From positions 662,326-726,325 of the forward strand of contig NZ_LQIN01000001.1 in NCBI RefSeq assembly GCF_001500065.1: a DNA stretch of 64,000 bases, given 5' to 3'. Each line of letters opens with the position of its first letter. Position 1 is the stretch's first letter. The position numbers and the translations under genes are program-made. The stretch comes from Mycobacterium sp. IS-3022. Its GTDB lineage: Bacteria > Actinomycetota > Actinomycetes > Mycobacteriales > Mycobacteriaceae. The notes beneath the pieces were generated by a model. It saw only the letters and a list, made by a program, of their open reading frames with translations, made no database searches and was not told the origin of the DNA. Positions 29,501-41,902 of this stretch are shown here, one piece after another.

Positions 29501-32500
29501 CTGCCCCGACGCCACTGCACTGACTTTCGACGGCCGGTCGTTGACCTACCGTCAGCTCGACGAAGCGGCGAACCGGATGGCGCGCCTGCTCGCCGGTCAC
29601 GGCGCGCGCCCCGGCGAGCGGGTGGCACTGCTCTTGCCGCGCTCGGTCGAGGCGATCGTGTCGATCCTGGCGGTGCTCAAGACCGGGGCGGCTTATCTGC
29701 CGATCGATCCGGCGCACCCCGAAGCGCGCATCAGCTTCATGCTCGAGGACGCCGCTCCCATTGCTGCCGTCACCACAACGGATCTGCGGTCTCGCCTCGA
29801 CGGCCGCGGCTTGCTGATCGTCGATGTCGATGACCCCGCACTCAGGAGCCAGCCCAGCACAGGCTTGACGGCGCCGAGCCCCGACGACATCGCCTACCTG
29901 ATCTACACCTCGGGCACCACCGGTACGCCCAAGGGCGTGGCGATCACCCACCGCAATGTGATCGAGCTGTTGGACGCGGTGGATTCCGACCTGGAGCTGG
30001 CGGGACAGGTGTGGTCGCAATGGCATTCGCTGGCATTCGATGTCTCGGTATGGGAGATCTTCGGCGCACTGCTGCGCGGTGGTCGGCTGGTGGTCGTGCC
30101 CGAATCGGTGGTCCGCTCACCGGAAGACTTCCTTGAATTGCTGGTGACCGAACAGGTCAGCATCTTGAGTCAGACGCCGTCGGCGTTCTATGCATTGCAG
30201 ACCGGCGCCGCGCTACAGCCGGAGCTCGGACAGCAATTGAAGCTGCAGGCTGTGGTGTTCGCCGGCGAAGCGCTTGAACCGCAACGTCTTCGGGCGTGGC
30301 TGGAGAATCACCCTGGGGCGCCGCGCATGATCAACATGTATGGCACCACGGAGACGACGGTGCACGCCTCGTTCCGGGAGATCGTCGAAGCCGATGCCGA
30401 CAAGGCTGTCAGCCCCATCGGTGTGCCGTTGGACCACCTCGCGTTCTTTGTGCTCGATGGGTGGTTGCGCCCAGCGCCCGTCGGTGTGGTCGGTGAGTTG
30501 TATGTGGCCGGTGCGGGGCTGGGGGCCGGGTACTGGCGTCGCGGTCCGTTGACCGCGTCGCGGTTCGTCGCATCTCCGTCCGGGGCGCCAGGCCAGCGGA
30601 TGTATCGCACCGGAGATCTGGCCTGCTGGGGCTACGACGGGCAGCTGCAGTATTTGGGCCGCTCCGATGAGCAGGTCAAGATCCGCGGCTACCGCATCGA
30701 ACTCGGAGAAGTGCAGGCGGCGCTGGCCGCGTTGAGCGAGGTCAAGCAGGCGGCGGTGATCGCCCGCGAGGACCGTCCCGGCGACAAGCAACTGGTGGGG
30801 TATGTCACCGAATCGGTGACCGGCGCGGTCGACCCGGTGGCGGTGCGCGCCGCCCTGGGTGAGCGCTTGCCGGGTTACATGGTTCCGGCGGCGGTGGTGG
30901 TGCTCGACGCGCTGCCGTTGACGGTCAACGGCAAGCTCGACAGACGCGCGCTGCCCGCACCGGAGTTCAGCGATGTGGATCGGTACCGCCCTCCGGCGAC
31001 CGCGGTCGAGGAGCTCCTGGCCGGCATCTACGCCCAGGTGCTCGGCGTGGAGCGGGTCGGTGTGGACGACTCGTTCTTCGACCTGGGTGGGGATTCGTTG
31101 TCGGCGATGCGACTGGTCGCCGCGATCAACAACGGTCTGGACGCCGATCTTTCAGTGCGCGTGATCTTCGAGGCGCCCACGGTGGCGCAGTTGGCGCCCC
31201 ACATCGGTGCGCACGGAGAGCGGCGGGCTCCGCTGGTGCCGGTGGTGCGCCCGGCCGTGATTCCGTTGTCGTTTGCCCAGCAGCGGTTGTGGTTCCTTGA
31301 TCAGTTGCAGGGGCCGTCGCCGATCTACAACATGGCGACGGCACTGCGCATCAGCGGAGACCTCGACGCCGACGCGTTGGGTCAGGCGCTTGCCGACGTG
31401 GTGGGCCGCCATGAGAGCCTGCGCACGCGGTTCCCCGCGACCGAACCCCAACAACTGGTGGTGCCCGCCGAGCAAGCTGATTTCGGTTGGCAGGTGATCG
31501 ATGCCGGCGACTGGCCGGGCGGGCGGCTCGACGACGCCATCGCCGAGGTCGCGCGTCACCCGTTCGATCTGGCTGCCGAGATTCCTTTGCGAGCAACGCT
31601 TTTCCGCCTCGCGGACGACGAGCATGTGCTGGCGATCGTGGTGCACCACATCGCCGCCGACGGCTGGTCGATCACGCCTCTGGCACGCGATCTGGGGGCT
31701 GCCTACGCCAGCCGATGCGCCGGACGGACCCCGGACTGGGCACCGTTGCCGGTGCAGTACGTCGACTACACGCTGTGGCAGCGCGAGCAGTTGGGCGATC
31801 TCGACGATCCAGACAGTGCCATTGCGGCCCAGGCCGCCTACTGGGAGCGGGCGCTCGCCGGGATGCCCGAACGCCTCGAGCTGCCGACTGATCGGCCCTA
31901 CCCACCGGTGGCCGATAATCGTGGCGCGCGAATAGTGGTGGATTGGCCGGCCGAGTTGCATGAGCGGATCGCCCGGCTGGCCCGCGAGCACGACGCGACC
32001 AGTTTCATGGTGGTGCAGGCTGCGCTGGCGGTGGTGCTGTCGAAGATCAGCGGCAGTTCCGATGTGGCCGTTGGCTTCCCAGTGGCCGGACGGCGCGACC
32101 CCGCCCTCGACGAGTTGGTCGGGTTCTTCGTCAACACCTTGGCGCTGCGCGTCGAGCTGACCGGTAATCCGAGCGTCGCCGAGGTGTTGGGCCAGGTGCG
32201 GACGCGCAGTGTCGCCGCCTATGAGCATCAGGATGTGCCGTTCGAGGTGTTGGTGGAGCGGCTCAACCCGACCCGTAATCTGAGCCACCACCCGTTGGTT
32301 CAGGTGATGCTGGCCTGGCAGAACAACCCGCCCGCCGCGTTGGCCCTCGGTGATCTGTCCGCCATCCCGATGCCCGTGGACACGAGCACCGTGCGCATGG
32401 ATCTGGCGTTCACGCTGGCCGAGCGGTGGAGCGAGGACGGGTCACTCGCCGGCATCGGCGGTGAAGTCGAGTTCCGCACCGACGTGTTCGATGCGACCAG

Positions 32501-35500
32501 CATCGAGGCGCTGACCGAGCGGCTCCGGCGGGCGCTGGTGACGATGACCGCCGATCCGACCCGGTTGCTGTCGTCGGTGGATCTGCTGGATCCCAGCGAG
32601 CACGATCTGCTCGACGGGTGGGCGAACCGCGCGGTGTTGAACCGCCCGGTCAGTGCGCCGACGCCGATTCCGGTTCTGTTCGCCGAGCAGGTGTCGCGGG
32701 CGCCTGAGGCGGTGGCGATCAGTGGTGGTGGCGCGCAGCTGACCTATCGCGAGGTGGATGTGGCCTCGGATCGGTTGGCGCATCTGTTGGTCGGTCGCGG
32801 GGTGCGGCCGGGCGATTCGGTGGCGTTGTTGGTGCCACGCTCAGCGTCGGCTGTGGTGGCGATGTTGGGGGTGCTCAAGGCGGGGGCGGCCTATGTGCCG
32901 ATTGATGCCGGGGTGCCCGCGGCGCGGATCGAGTTCGTGCTCGGCGATGCTGCGCCGGCGGCGGTGATCACCACCGCGGGGCTGCGTGCGCGGGTCGACG
33001 GTCATCAGGTGGTCGTCATCGACATCGACGAGCCCGCTGTGGACACCGCGCCGAACATGACCTTGCCGACCCCGGCGCCCGAGGCCGTCGCGTACACCAT
33101 TTACACCTCGGGGACCACGGGTGTGCCCAAGGGTGTGGCGATCACGCATCGCAATGTGACGCAGTTGTTGGCGAGTTTGGATGCGGGGTTGCCGGCGGCT
33201 GGGGTGTGGGCGCTGTGCCATTCGTTGGCGTTCGACGTCTCGGTGTGGGAGATCTTCGGGGCGCTGCTGCGCGGTGGGCGTCTGGTGGTGGTGCCTGAGG
33301 AGGTGACCGCCTCGCCGCAGGATTTCCAGCAGGTGTTGGTCGATGAGGGGGTCAGTGTCCTGACCCAGACTCCGTCGGCGGTCAAGATGCTCTCAGCGCA
33401 GCGGTTGGCCGGTACGGCGTTGGTGATGGCCGGGGAGGCCTGCCCGCCGGAGGTGGTGGAGCGGTGGGCGCCGGGGCGGGTGATGCTCAACGCTTACGGG
33501 CCGACCGAGACCACGATGTGCGTGGCGATCAGCGCGCCGTTGTCGGCGGGGACCGGGGTGGTGCCGATCGGGTCGCCGGTCTCAGGTGCTGGGTTGTTTG
33601 TTCTCGACGGGTCGTTGCATCAGGTGCCGGTGGGGGTGGCCGGAGAGCTGTATGTGGCCGGCGCCGGGGTCGGCGTGGGGTATGTGCGCCGAGGGGCGTT
33701 GACGGCGTCGCGGTTCGTGGCGTGCCCGTTCGCCGGTGCGGGGCAGCGGATGTATCGCACCGGGGATCTGGTGCGTTGGGGTGCCGATGGGCAGTTGCAG
33801 TATCTGGGCCGCATCGATGAACAGGTCAAGATCCGCGGCTACCGCATCGAACTCGGCGAGATCCAGGCCGCGGTGGCCTCCCTTGACGGGGTAGCCGAGG
33901 CGGCGGTGATCGCGCGGGAGGACCGCCCCGGCGACAAACGGCTGGTCGCCTACATCATCGGCACCGCCAATCCGGGTACGGTGCGCGCTGCGCTGGCCGA
34001 GCGGCTGCCCGGCTATATGGTGCCTGCGGCGGTGGTGGTGCTCGAGGCGTTGCCGTTGACGGTCAACAACAAACTCGACACCCGCGCGCTGCCGGCCCCG
34101 GAGTACAGCGACACCGACCACTACCGTGCCCCCACCACCGCGGTCGAAGAACTGCTGACCGGTATCTACGCCCAGGTCCTCGACGTCGAACGCGTCGGCA
34201 TCGACGACTCGTTCTTCGACCTCGGGGGCGATTCCCTATCGGCGATGCGCCTGATCGCCGCAGTCAACAGCAGCCTCGATGGCGACTTGTCGGTACGGAC
34301 CGTGTTCGAGGCGCCGACGGTGGCACAGTTGGCCCCGCGCATCGGTGCCGATTCCGCCCGGCTCGAACCCTTGACGCCAGTGGAACGTCCGACGGAAGTT
34401 CCGTTGTCGTTCGCTCAGAAGCGGTTGTGGTTCCTCGACCAACTGCAGGGTCCCTCGGCGATCTACAACATGGCGGTGGCACTGCAGCTCCGCGGTCGCC
34501 TCGACGTCGAGGCGTTGCGCCAAGCGCTCACCGACGTGGTCGGTCGCCACGAGAGCCTGCGCACCCTGTTCGCAATGGTCGACGGGGCGCCCCAGCAGCT
34601 GGTGCTGCCGGCCGAGCAGGCCGATTTGGCTTGGCGGGTCATCGATGCCACCGGCTGGTCGACGGACGAGTTGCGCGAGGCGGTCAACGCCGCGGCTTCT
34701 CACACGTTTAACCTGGCCTCCGAAATCCCCATGCGGGCACAGCTTTTCCGGGTCGCCGATGACGAGCATGTGGCGGTGGCGGTGGTGCACCACATCGCCG
34801 CCGACGGTTGGTCCATCGCGCCGCTGATGCGGGATCTCGGACTGGCCTACGCCAGCCGGAGTGCGGGGCACGACCCCAACTGGGCGCCGTTGCCGGTGCA
34901 ATATGTCGACTACACGCTGTGGCAACGCGATCAGTTCGGTGACCTCGACGATCCGGACAGCCGCATCGCCGGCCAGTTGGCTTTCTGGGATGACGCGTTG
35001 GCGGGGCTGCCCGAACGCCTGCAGTTGCCGACCGACCGGCCCTACCCGGCTGTCGCTGATCATCGCGGCGACCGGGTGACCGTGGATTGGCCCCCCGAAC
35101 TCCAGGACCGGGTCGCTGCGGTGGCCCGCGAGCACCACACCACGAGCTTCATGGTGGTCCAGGCCGCCCTTGCGGCGTTGTTGTCGAAAGTCAGTGCCAG
35201 CACCGATGTGGCCGTCGGGTTTCCGATCGCCGGGCGGCGCGACCCCGCACTCGATGAGCTGGTGGGCTTCTTCGTCAACACCTTGGTGCTGCGGGTCGAC
35301 CTGGCCGGTGACCCCACCGTCGCCGAACTGCTGGACCAGGTTCGAACGCGCAGCCTGGCCGCCTACGAACACCAGGATGTGCCGTTCGAGGTACTGGTGG
35401 AGCGACTCAACCCCGTCCGAAGCCTGGCTCACTCCCCGCTGATCCAGGTGATGTTGTCCTGGCACTTCGCCGGGCAGTCGTTCGGTCCGGCCTCCTCACT

Positions 35501-38500
35501 GGACCTGGGCGATCTGCAGATCAACTCGCTGCCGGCCGACACGAACACCGCCCGCATGGACCTGACCTTCGGCCTGGCCGAACGCTGGACCGAGTCGGGC
35601 GAACCCGCCGGAATCGGCGGGGACGTGGAGTTCCGCACAGATGTGTTCGACGCGGCCAGCATCGAGGTGCTCGTTGCGCGGCTACGGCGGGTACTGGAAG
35701 CGATAACGGCCGACCAGAGCGTCCGCTTGTCGACGGTGGATGTACTCGATGCCGGTGAGCATGCCCGGTTGTTCGGCTGGGGCAATCGGGCCGCGTTGAC
35801 CGAGCGGTCGTCGGTGTCGGAGTCGATTCCCGCACTCTTCGCCGGTCAGGTCGCGCGGTCACCGGAGGCGGTGGCGGTGTCGGGTGACGGTCGCTCGTTG
35901 ACCTACGCCGAGTTGGATGTGGCGTCGTCGAACTTGGCGCGGGCGTTGACCGCCGCGGGTGTGGGTCGCGGCGACCGGGTGGGGCTGTTGTTGCCACGGT
36001 CGGTCGATGCGGTCTTGGCGATGCTGGCGATACTCAAGTGTGGTGCGGGATATGTGCCGATGGATCCGGCACATCCGGAGGCGCGCACCGAGTTCGTCCT
36101 GGGTGACGCTGCGCCGGTGGCAGTGGTCACGACCGCGGATCTGCGAGCGCGGGTGGATGGCCGTAGCGCGGTGGTCATCGATATCGCCGATGTGGCGTTG
36201 GATCCCAATTCCGTTGCTGGAGAGGTTTTCTCGACGCCGAGCCCAGATGACCTGGCGTATGTGATCTATACGTCGGGAACTACGGGCGTGCCCAAGGGCG
36301 TGGCGGTTCCACACCGCAACGTCGTGCAGCTGTTGGACACACTGGATGCCGATCTCGAGTTGGCGGGTCAGGCATGGACGCAGTGTCATTCATTGGCGTT
36401 CGACTTCTCGGTGTGGGAGATCTGGGGGGCACTGCTGCGCGGCGGTCGGGTGGTGATCGTGCCCGATACGGTGGTGCGTTCCCCCGAAGAGCTGCTGGCA
36501 TTGCTGGTCACCGAGCAGGTCGGCGTGCTGAGCCAGACCCCGTCGGCCTTCTACGCGCTGCAGGCCGCTCATGGTCTGCAGCCGGAACTCGGCCGGCAGT
36601 TGAAGCTGCAGACAGTGGTTTTCGGTGGGGAGGCCTTGGAGCCTTCGCGGCTCGGGCCGTGGATGCAGTCGCATTCGGGGTCACCGCGCTTGATCAACAT
36701 GTATGGAATCACCGAGACGACGGTGCATGCCTCGTTCAGGGAGATCACCGAGGCTGACATCGAGCGCGCGGTCAGCCCGATCGGTGTGCCGTTGGCGCAT
36801 TTGGGCTTTTTCGTCCTCGACGGCTCGTTACGAGCGGTACCCGCCGGTGTGGTCGGCGAGTTGTATGTCGCCGGCGGCGGGTTGGCTCACGGCTATGTCG
36901 GCCGGGCAGGGCTTACCGCGTCGCGATTCGTGGCGTGCCCGTTCGCCGGGGCCGGAGCGCGGATGTATCGCACCGGGGACCTGGTTCGCTGGGGCGCCGA
37001 TGGCCATCTGCAGTATGTCGGCCGCAGCGATGAACAGGTCAAGATCCGCGGGTACCGCATCGAGTTGGGCGAGGTGCAGGCGGCACTCGCCGGACTGGAT
37101 GGGGTGCAGCAGGCGGTCGTCATCGCGCGCGAGGACCGTCCCGGTGATAAGCGCCTGGTCGGGTATGCCACCGGCGCGGTGGATGCGGCGGAGCTGCGTG
37201 CGGCGCTGGCTCAGCGGTTGCCCAGCTACATGGTGCCCGCGGCGGTGGTGGTGCTCGAGTCGTTGCCGTTGACGGTCAACGGCAAGCTGGACACGCGGGC
37301 GTTGCCTGCTCCGGAGTACAGCGATACGGATCGCTACCGCGCTCCCGCCACTGCGGTGGAAGAGGTCTTGGCCGGTATCTACGCCCAGGTGCTGGGACTG
37401 GAGCGGGTCGGGGTCGACGAGTCGTTCTTCGAACTCGGCGGGGACAGCATCCTGTCGATGCAGGTGGTTTCGCGGGCGCGCGCCGCCGGGGTGCTGTGCC
37501 GTCCGCGCGATGTGTTCGTCGAGCAGACCGTGGCCAGGTTGGCCCGCGTGGCGCGCACGGCCGACGGGGCTGCCGGTGTGATCGATGAGGGCGTCGGGCC
37601 GGTGGTGGCCACACCGATCGTGCGGTGGCTGGAGGAGGTCGACGGCCCGACCGGAGAGTTCAACCAGACGGTCGTCTTGCAGGCCCCCGACACGGCGGAC
37701 CGGGGCGACGCGGTGGTGCTGGTGCAAGCGTTGCTGGATCGCCACGCCATGTTGCGGCTGCGGGTCGACGACGATGGGGCCGGCGGCTGGTCGTTGCAGG
37801 TGCCCGAGCCGGGCGCGGTGCGCGCGGATGAGTGCGTGCACGGCGTGGACACGTTCTCGGACGCGGCCTTGGTGGCCGCGCGGTCGCGGTTGAACCCGGC
37901 CGCCGGCGTGATGCTCAGCGCGCTGTGGGTCGCCTCCACGAGCCAGCTGGTGTTGATCGTGCACCACCTCGCGGTCGACGGCGTGTCCTGGCGAATCCTG
38001 TTGGAAGACATCAACATCGCGTGGGCTGCCCATCGTGCTGGGCGGCCGGTGGAGTTGACCGGGACCGGAACGTCGTTTGCGCGGTGGTCGGCGCTGCTGG
38101 CCGAACACGCCCGCGACGAACAGGTCGTCGCTACCGCCGACGTGTGGCGACAGGTGGCGTCGGCGCCTGCGTTGTTGCCGGCGGTGGTGCCGTCGGTGGA
38201 TACCTTCGCCAATGCGGGGAATCTGTCGGTGCCGTTGGACACCGAGACCACCCGGTTGTTGCTCGGTGAGGTGCCCGCGGCGTTCCACGCCGGGATCAAC
38301 GACATCCTGTTGATCGCATTGGGACTCGCGCTGGCCGAGTTCGTCGATGCCGATACCGCTCCGGTGGGCATCGACGTCGAGGGCCATGGCCGTCACGAGG
38401 ACCTGGGCGACGAGGTGGACCTGTCGCACACGGTGGGCTGGTTCACCACGAAATATCCGGTCGCGCTCAACGTGGGCGGACTGGACTGGGTCCAGGTGCG

Positions 38501-40592
38501 CTCCGGTGATCCCGGCCTGGGGGCCGTGCTCAAGGCCGCCAAAGAACAGCTGCGGGCGCTGCCCGAGGGACTCACGTATGGGCTGCTGCGGTATCTGAAC
38601 CCGGAAGTGCAACTGCGCGAGGAGGATCCGCGGGTCGGATTCAACTATCTCGGGCGCCTCGGTGCGGCCGCCGGTGAGGTTTCCGAGGATCTGTGGCGTC
38701 TGGTGGCCGACGGATCGTCGGTCAGCGGGGTGGCCGCGGCGATCGCGATGCCGTTGATGCACACCTTGGAACTCAACGCTGCCACCGTCGACACCGCGAC
38801 GGGTCCGCAGCTGCACGCGACCTGGACGTGGGCGCCGTCGGCGCTCGATCACGGACAGGTTGATCGGTTGAGCCGGTTGTGGTTTGAGGCCCTGGAGGGG
38901 ATCTGCGTCCACGTGCGGAACGGCGGGGGCGGGTTGACGCCTTCTGACATCGCACCGGCGCGGCTGACCCAGACCCAGATCGAAGCGCTGGCCCAGCGCT
39001 ACGACGTGGCTGACGTGTTACCGCTGACCCCGCTGCAGCGAGGCTTGCTGTTCCACGCCTTGACCGCGGCGGGCAACGAGGACGACGTCTACGCCGTGCA
39101 ACTGGACTTCACCGTCACCGGCCCCTTGGACGCCGAGCGGCTACATGACGCGGTGCAATCCGTCGTCAACCGGCACCCCAACCTGGCTGCTCGGTTCCAC
39201 CACCACCTCGGCGACGAACCCGTACAAGTCATCCCTGCCGACCCTGAAATCCCTTGGCGGTACCTCGATCTCAGTGGTGAAGCCGACGTGCACACTCGAA
39301 TCCACCGCATGTGTGCCGCCGAACGCGCCGAGGTATACGGCCTCGAAGATCAGCCGGCCTTGCGTGCGGCGCTGGTCCGCACCGGCGAGGAGCGCCACCG
39401 GTTCGTGTTGACCAATCACCACATCGTGCTCGACGGCTGGTCGATGCCGATCCTGCTCGGGGAGATCTTCGCCAGCTATTTCGGGCAGCGACTGCCCGCC
39501 TCGGTGCCCTACCGCAGGTTTGTCTCCTGGCTGGCCGAACGTGACGTCGAAGCCGCCCGGACGGCCTGGCGTGAGGTGCTCGACGGCTTCGAGACCCCCA
39601 CTCTGGTCAGCCCACCCGACCGACTCGGCTTGGGCCCCAGGGACATCCGATCCTTCCGAGTGCCGGAAGACACCACCCGGGCGATGGCCGAGCTTGCGCG
39701 TTCGCGACACATCACCGTGAACACCGTGCTCCAGGCAGCATGGGCGCAGCTGCTGATGTGGTTGACGGGCCAGCACGATGTCGCTTTCGGCGCCGTGGTC
39801 TCAGGTAGGCCGGCAGAGGTCGCCGGTGCGGAGTCGATGGTGGGGCTGTCGATCAACACGGTGCCCGTGCGCGCCCGCATCGCGCCGGAAACCACCACCG
39901 TCGAGCTGCTCGATCAGCTTCAAGGTGCGCTGGAGCAGACCTTTGAGCATCAGCACCTGGCGCTCAGCGACATTCACCGTGTCACGGGGCAGAACAGATT
40001 GTTCGACACCGTTTTCGTCTTCGAGAACTATCCGATCGATGCCGCCGGATTGTCGTCCGGCCACGATCTGGGTGTTGCTGGGTTCACCGTCCGCGACTAC
40101 TACCACTACCCGCTCACGGTGCAAGCGGTTCCGGGCGACGAACTGGATCTGCGCGTCCAGTTCCGCACCGACCGGTTCGACCCGGTCACCATCGAAACGC
40201 TGATGGGCCGGTTCACCCGGATATTGGCGGCCATGACCGCCGATCCGACCCGACCGTTGTTGTCGATCGATTCGCTTGACGCCGGTGAGCACACGCAGCG
40301 CACCGGGTGGGGCAACCGGGCGTCGACCCCGGCCTCTGGTGGCTATCGGGCGCCGGTTGACCTGGTCGAGCAGCGTCTGGCCGACATCGTCGCGCAGGTC
40401 CTGAACGTAGAGCGGGTGGGGGTCGACGAGTCTTTCTTCGACTTGGGCGGGGATTCCCTTGCCGCTATGCGTGCGGTAGCCGCGATCAACACCGCCTTCG
40501 GTGTTCGCCTGCCGGTGACTGCCCTGGTGGATGCGCCGTCGGTGAGAAGCTTGCGTGCGCAGTTGGGAGACGTGCCCGCTCAGCGGATGTAG
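23568..40592 (+). CDS. Giant non-ribosomal peptide synthetase, predicted Ser-Ser-Phe-alloThr lipopeptide core
   Basis: A 5674-aa cytoplasmic NRPS. Domain order with approximate residues: C1 5-440 (HH at 137), A1 455-940, T1 (Ser 997), E1 1045-1500 (HH 1169), C2 1520-1950 (HH 1655), A2 1965-2455, T2 (Ser 2510), C3 (HH 2693), A3 3030-3515, T3 (Ser 3556), C4 (HH 3741), A4 4080-4570, T4 (Ser 4627), E4 (HH 4799), C5 (HH 5284), T5 (Ser 5630). All HHxxxDG and GGDS motifs are intact. Pocket residues aligned by eye to GrsA: A1 and A2 DVWSVAMVH (Ser-like), A3 DVWTVAAMC (Phe-like), A4 DFWSVGMVH (Thr-like). C1 looks like a lipid-starter C domain. C2 and C5, which follow E domains, are of the LPLTPLQ.GLLFHA (D-accepting) type. 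No A domain in the last module and no thioesterase or reductase domain. It is an Mps1 counterpart with a different peptide. Confidence 0.92.
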   Translation: MEFADGALPLTRGQLDIWLAQETGEFDPEWHIVAFDIIEGAVKPALLEQAIQHVLTEAEPIRAAFFEVDGQVFQRPIENPRVDLPLYDLVDEQNPAQEAYRLAELIRSTPMPVTGPLFKFALFRTRPDQFYWLLCIHHLVADGYAGVLFANRVATVYSALDSGTAVPPSFFGSLKDLVSWETEYEASEEYSEDLAYWSKNLPPESPQYLTESVDEGGSCTVSESVQLDPSVVHRVHQLADSLGMRRSSVITAACALLVRGWRAEGSQVVFDFPVNRRTSAESFTFPGMVSGIVPLVLTVSPGSSVAAFCEYVDVRIREAVQHQRFPVRALERKANRGPRSAPDRVGVNFVPSITALPFGDAPASGSTTRFGRVDYFGLFFVSGEGQIHLHSVSSGQPFANLDVADLAARLQQILMAMTADPAGAISSIDVVDEAEHARLNGWGNEAGLTRPATRSVSIPEMFAAQAAQSPDAVAITCGDSALTYRELNEAADRLAHLLTARGAGPGESVAILFPRSIEAIVAILAVLKTGAAYLPIDPAHPEARISFMLDDAGPIAALTTTELRWRLDEHDLLVIDINGAEAAAQPATVLPPPSPDNIAYFIYTSGTTGVPKGVAITHHNVIQLFECLEADLDLPPKQVWSQWHSLAFDVSVWEIFGALLRGGRLAIVPESVVRSPEDFLALLVRERVTVLSQTPSAFYALQTADALAHELGQQLELEAVVFAGEALEPQRLRSWLDNHPGSPRLINMYGTTETTVHASVREIVEADAASTVSPVGVPLTNLGFFVLDGWLRPAPVGVVGELYVAGAGLGAGYWRRGPLTASRFVASPFGLPGQRMYRTGDLASWGPDGQLQYLGRSDEQVKIRGYRIELGEVRAALADLDGVEQAVVIAREDRPGDKRLVGYFTGTADPAGIRGQLAERLPAYMVPAAVVLLDALPLTVNGKLDKRALPAPGYADVDHYRAPATEVEEILAGIYAHVLGVEQVGVDDSFFELGGDSILSMQVVARARAAGVLFRPRDVFAEQTVARLAAVAKETDAAGGVIDEGVGPVDSTPIMSWLHGVDGPVDQFNQTVLLQAPAQTSQSDVIMLLQALLDRHAMLRLRVEDDGAGGWSLLAPGTGSVHATQCLQSVEALSDDALLEARSRLNPAAGAMLSALWVTSTNQLVLIVHHLAVDGVSWRILLEDLNIGWAQLREGQPLALPASGTSFARWAALLAEHAHHPDVVDTAPAWHQVVASPALLPAVQPTIDTYQAAESLTVSLNAETTRMLLSEVPAAFNAGVHDVLLIAFGLALAEFLGAAGSAPIGIDVEGHGRNEDLADDIDLSHTVGWFTTKYPVSLRVDSLDWGQVIAGEAVVGALVKDAKEQLRALPDGLTYGLLRYLNSHVDLSVADPPVGFNYLGRLGSVGDSAAGDDAWQIRPDGLSLTGTMAAIPMPLMHTVELNASTIDTEAGPQLHATWTWAPSALDRERASRLSRLWFDALSGICAHVSKGGGGLTPSDITPARLRQQQIDELQQRFRLADILPLTPLQQGLLFHAITAAGNGDDVYGMQLDITLSGPLDADRLHDAVHAVVTRHPNLVARFFDRFDEPVQIIPADPTVPWRYIDLSGEVDADEQIRRLSAADRAAVCDLADQPPFRATLIRTGDQEHRFVLTNHHIVLDGWSLPILLQEIFAGYHGQRLPAPVPYRKFVSWLAARDFDAAEAVWREAFDGYDTPTLVGPQDRKGLGRRGVISARVAEAVTRAVGELARSRHTTVNTVLQAAFSQLLSRMTGQHDVAFGTTVSGRPTEVVGAESMVGLMINTVPVRARTTSATTTVDLLDQLHAAYNHTLEHQHLALSDIHRVAGHDQLFDTLFVYENYPLDSAGFSSVDGLSISEFASREFNHYPLAVQVIPGNELGLRVEFDTDVFDAQAVETLIERFERVLSAMTADPTRRLSSIDVLEESEHARLAEWGNQAVLNEPAPKSVSIPAMFAAQAARCPDATALTFDGRSLTYRQLDEAANRMARLLAGHGARPGERVALLLPRSVEAIVSILAVLKTGAAYLPIDPAHPEARISFMLEDAAPIAAVTTTDLRSRLDGRGLLIVDVDDPALRSQPSTGLTAPSPDDIAYLIYTSGTTGTPKGVAITHRNVIELLDAVDSDLELAGQVWSQWHSLAFDVSVWEIFGALLRGGRLVVVPESVVRSPEDFLELLVTEQVSILSQTPSAFYALQTGAALQPELGQQLKLQAVVFAGEALEPQRLRAWLENHPGAPRMINMYGTTETTVHASFREIVEADADKAVSPIGVPLDHLAFFVLDGWLRPAPVGVVGELYVAGAGLGAGYWRRGPLTASRFVASPSGAPGQRMYRTGDLACWGYDGQLQYLGRSDEQVKIRGYRIELGEVQAALAALSEVKQAAVIAREDRPGDKQLVGYVTESVTGAVDPVAVRAALGERLPGYMVPAAVVVLDALPLTVNGKLDRRALPAPEFSDVDRYRPPATAVEELLAGIYAQVLGVERVGVDDSFFDLGGDSLSAMRLVAAINNGLDADLSVRVIFEAPTVAQLAPHIGAHGERRAPLVPVVRPAVIPLSFAQQRLWFLDQLQGPSPIYNMATALRISGDLDADALGQALADVVGRHESLRTRFPATEPQQLVVPAEQADFGWQVIDAGDWPGGRLDDAIAEVARHPFDLAAEIPLRATLFRLADDEHVLAIVVHHIAADGWSITPLARDLGAAYASRCAGRTPDWAPLPVQYVDYTLWQREQLGDLDDPDSAIAAQAAYWERALAGMPERLELPTDRPYPPVADNRGARIVVDWPAELHERIARLAREHDATSFMVVQAALAVVLSKISGSSDVAVGFPVAGRRDPALDELVGFFVNTLALRVELTGNPSVAEVLGQVRTRSVAAYEHQDVPFEVLVERLNPTRNLSHHPLVQVMLAWQNNPPAALALGDLSAIPMPVDTSTVRMDLAFTLAERWSEDGSLAGIGGEVEFRTDVFDATSIEALTERLRRALVTMTADPTRLLSSVDLLDPSEHDLLDGWANRAVLNRPVSAPTPIPVLFAEQVSRAPEAVAISGGGAQLTYREVDVASDRLAHLLVGRGVRPGDSVALLVPRSASAVVAMLGVLKAGAAYVPIDAGVPAARIEFVLGDAAPAAVITTAGLRARVDGHQVVVIDIDEPAVDTAPNMTLPTPAPEAVAYTIYTSGTTGVPKGVAITHRNVTQLLASLDAGLPAAGVWALCHSLAFDVSVWEIFGALLRGGRLVVVPEEVTASPQDFQQVLVDEGVSVLTQTPSAVKMLSAQRLAGTALVMAGEACPPEVVERWAPGRVMLNAYGPTETTMCVAISAPLSAGTGVVPIGSPVSGAGLFVLDGSLHQVPVGVAGELYVAGAGVGVGYVRRGALTASRFVACPFAGAGQRMYRTGDLVRWGADGQLQYLGRIDEQVKIRGYRIELGEIQAAVASLDGVAEAAVIAREDRPGDKRLVAYIIGTANPGTVRAALAERLPGYMVPAAVVVLEALPLTVNNKLDTRALPAPEYSDTDHYRAPTTAVEELLTGIYAQVLDVERVGIDDSFFDLGGDSLSAMRLIAAVNSSLDGDLSVRTVFEAPTVAQLAPRIGADSARLEPLTPVERPTEVPLSFAQKRLWFLDQLQGPSAIYNMAVALQLRGRLDVEALRQALTDVVGRHESLRTLFAMVDGAPQQLVLPAEQADLAWRVIDATGWSTDELREAVNAAASHTFNLASEIPMRAQLFRVADDEHVAVAVVHHIAADGWSIAPLMRDLGLAYASRSAGHDPNWAPLPVQYVDYTLWQRDQFGDLDDPDSRIAGQLAFWDDALAGLPERLQLPTDRPYPAVADHRGDRVTVDWPPELQDRVAAVAREHHTTSFMVVQAALAALLSKVSASTDVAVGFPIAGRRDPALDELVGFFVNTLVLRVDLAGDPTVAELLDQVRTRSLAAYEHQDVPFEVLVERLNPVRSLAHSPLIQVMLSWHFAGQSFGPASSLDLGDLQINSLPADTNTARMDLTFGLAERWTESGEPAGIGGDVEFRTDVFDAASIEVLVARLRRVLEAITADQSVRLSTVDVLDAGEHARLFGWGNRAALTERSSVSESIPALFAGQVARSPEAVAVSGDGRSLTYAELDVASSNLARALTAAGVGRGDRVGLLLPRSVDAVLAMLAILKCGAGYVPMDPAHPEARTEFVLGDAAPVAVVTTADLRARVDGRSAVVIDIADVALDPNSVAGEVFSTPSPDDLAYVIYTSGTTGVPKGVAVPHRNVVQLLDTLDADLELAGQAWTQCHSLAFDFSVWEIWGALLRGGRVVIVPDTVVRSPEELLALLVTEQVGVLSQTPSAFYALQAAHGLQPELGRQLKLQTVVFGGEALEPSRLGPWMQSHSGSPRLINMYGITETTVHASFREITEADIERAVSPIGVPLAHLGFFVLDGSLRAVPAGVVGELYVAGGGLAHGYVGRAGLTASRFVACPFAGAGARMYRTGDLVRWGADGHLQYVGRSDEQVKIRGYRIELGEVQAALAGLDGVQQAVVIAREDRPGDKRLVGYATGAVDAAELRAALAQRLPSYMVPAAVVVLESLPLTVNGKLDTRALPAPEYSDTDRYRAPATAVEEVLAGIYAQVLGLERVGVDESFFELGGDSILSMQVVSRARAAGVLCRPRDVFVEQTVARLARVARTADGAAGVIDEGVGPVVATPIVRWLEEVDGPTGEFNQTVVLQAPDTADRGDAVVLVQALLDRHAMLRLRVDDDGAGGWSLQVPEPGAVRADECVHGVDTFSDAALVAARSRLNPAAGVMLSALWVASTSQLVLIVHHLAVDGVSWRILLEDINIAWAAHRAGRPVELTGTGTSFARWSALLAEHARDEQVVATADVWRQVASAPALLPAVVPSVDTFANAGNLSVPLDTETTRLLLGEVPAAFHAGINDILLIALGLALAEFVDADTAPVGIDVEGHGRHEDLGDEVDLSHTVGWFTTKYPVALNVGGLDWVQVRSGDPGLGAVLKAAKEQLRALPEGLTYGLLRYLNPEVQLREEDPRVGFNYLGRLGAAAGEVSEDLWRLVADGSSVSGVAAAIAMPLMHTLELNAATVDTATGPQLHATWTWAPSALDHGQVDRLSRLWFEALEGICVHVRNGGGGLTPSDIAPARLTQTQIEALAQRYDVADVLPLTPLQRGLLFHALTAAGNEDDVYAVQLDFTVTGPLDAERLHDAVQSVVNRHPNLAARFHHHLGDEPVQVIPADPEIPWRYLDLSGEADVHTRIHRMCAAERAEVYGLEDQPALRAALVRTGEERHRFVLTNHHIVLDGWSMPILLGEIFASYFGQRLPASVPYRRFVSWLAERDVEAARTAWREVLDGFETPTLVSPPDRLGLGPRDIRSFRVPEDTTRAMAELARSRHITVNTVLQAAWAQLLMWLTGQHDVAFGAVVSGRPAEVAGAESMVGLSINTVPVRARIAPETTTVELLDQLQGALEQTFEHQHLALSDIHRVTGQNRLFDTVFVFENYPIDAAGLSSGHDLGVAGFTVRDYYHYPLTVQAVPGDELDLRVQFRTDRFDPVTIETLMGRFTRILAAMTADPTRPLLSIDSLDAGEHTQRTGWGNRASTPASGGYRAPVDLVEQRLADIVAQVLNVERVGVDESFFDLGGDSLAAMRAVAAINTAFGVRLPVTALVDAPSVRSLRAQLGDVPAQRM
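39015..40592 (+). other. A-domain-less terminal C-T module of the NRPS
   Basis: After the module-4 epimerase the protein has a full D-type C domain and then, where an A domain of about 480 residues should begin (after GWGNR at about 40303-40320), only a short linker (ASTPASGG). It then goes straight into the pre-T sequence YRAPVD and a T domain with intact GGDSL. The join is clean and in frame, as if the A domain had been cut out. Both remaining domains keep their catalytic residues. Confidence 0.85.
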
Positions 40593-40617
40593 TTCACATG
40601 AACCAAGCCAGCTGTCG

Positions 40618-41889
40618 ATGAGCGATCAGGTTGGCATGAACGCTAGACGTGACGGTGGCGCGCGTAGGCAGCGGCGAACGCTGCTCGGCGTCGCATTGAT
40701 CGCCGCCGTTTGGGGGGCGTTGGCCTTCTTTCTCCTCCGTACGGAAGTTCCGGCGCTCAACCTGCCGCAGCTCGATCCCGCGAGTTATTTCTCGTCGGCG
40801 GAGTTGGCTCGGATCCACGAGTTCCGCACGGTCACTCGCTGGTTCTGGATTGCGTCGACGCTGATCGAGCTCGGCGTGCTCGCCTTGCTTGCGTGGCGAG
40901 GACGCTGGCTCGCGTTCGTCGTCCGCCGTGCCCTGCGGCTGCCGCCGGCGGCGCACGTGCGGTGCGGCATGGCGGTGGCGGCGTGTTGTTCGTTCGCCGT
41001 GTGGTTCGCAACCCTCCCGGTCGGCGTGGTCCGGCACTGGTGGTACCGGCGCTACGCCCTCACCGAGCAGGGCTACGGGTCCTGGGCGGGAGACCGGGCG
41101 CTGGCGCTTCTGGTGACGACGGTCGCCGTCGTGCTGGCGGTCGCCGGGGCGGTTTACCTCGCCGTCCGGCTCGGGCGGCACTGGTGGCTGGCCGGAAGCG
41201 CCGCCATCGCCGTAGTCGGCGTGCTCGTCGTGCTCGCACAGCCACTCGTCATCGAACCGCTGTTCAACCGCTTCACGCCGATCGGCGACGGGAACCTCGC
41301 CGCTCGCATCGAAACGTTCGGGAATCGCCTCGGCGTCGACGTCGAGTCCGTCGACGTCTCCGACGCGAGCCGTCGCACGACGACGGCGAATGCGGGGGTG
41401 ACGGGGATCGGCCCGACACGCCGCGTCGTCCTGTACGACACGCTGCTCGATGGCCGCTTCACGGAGGGCGAGATCCTGTGGGTGTCCGCCCACGAGCTTG
41501 CGCACGTCGCACGCGGTCACGTTTGGAAGGGCGTTGCCTGGTTCGCTCTCTTCGCGATCCCGGGCTTGGTGGCGATCGCCTGGTTCACCGAGCGACGAGG
41601 GGGCGTCCGCGACCCGGCTGTCGTTCCGCTGGCCCTCCTGTGCGCGTTCGTACTCTCCGTGTTGACGCTGCCCGCGCAGAACTCGATCTCACGCCGCTAC
41701 GAGACGGAAGCCGACTGGATCGCGCTGCGCATCACCGACGATCCGGCGAGTCAAATCTCGACACAGCTGCGGTTCGCGCGTACGGGCCTCGCCGAGCCCG
41801 ACCCGCCGGCATGGGCGCTGATGGTCCTCGGCTCGCATCCGACCACGATGCAGCGAATCGAGATGGCGAAGGCGGCCGAGGGACGCTGA
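40618..41889 (+). CDS. M48 (Ste24/HtpX-like) membrane zinc metallopeptidase
   Basis: The frame opens at 40555 inside the NRPS gene; ATG 40618 (MSDQVGMN) or 40636 is more likely. From 40618 the protein is about 423 aa. Five or so membrane helices precede the zinc site HELAH (about 292-296, within VSAHELAHVARGHVWKG). The third zinc ligand lies in RRYETEADWIAL (Glu about 364). This is the layout of CAAX-protease-like M48 enzymes, which cut membrane or signal peptides. It starts 25 bp after the NRPS stop. It is not a known GPL gene and could be a quality-control or unrelated insertion. Confidence 0.8.
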   Translation: MSDQVGMNARRDGGARRQRRTLLGVALIAAVWGALAFFLLRTEVPALNLPQLDPASYFSSAELARIHEFRTVTRWFWIASTLIELGVLALLAWRGRWLAFVVRRALRLPPAAHVRCGMAVAACCSFAVWFATLPVGVVRHWWYRRYALTEQGYGSWAGDRALALLVTTVAVVLAVAGAVYLAVRLGRHWWLAGSAAIAVVGVLVVLAQPLVIEPLFNRFTPIGDGNLAARIETFGNRLGVDVESVDVSDASRRTTTANAGVTGIGPTRRVVLYDTLLDGRFTEGEILWVSAHELAHVARGHVWKGVAWFALFAIPGLVAIAWFTERRGGVRDPAVVPLALLCAFVLSVLTLPAQNSISRRYETEADWIALRITDDPASQISTQLRFARTGLAEPDPPAWALMVLGSHPTTMQRIEMAKAAEGR

Positions 41890-41902
41890 GCGTCGAAGCC
41901 GG

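Noticed and set aside
27954..30026. 690-codon open frame on the minus strand
   Set aside because: It lies antisense to the NRPS, has low-complexity Arg/His/Val-rich sequence and no domain; long antisense frames are expected in high-GC coding DNA.
36828..38912. 694-codon open frame on the minus strand
   Set aside because: Same reason: antisense shadow of NRPS A4-T4-E4.
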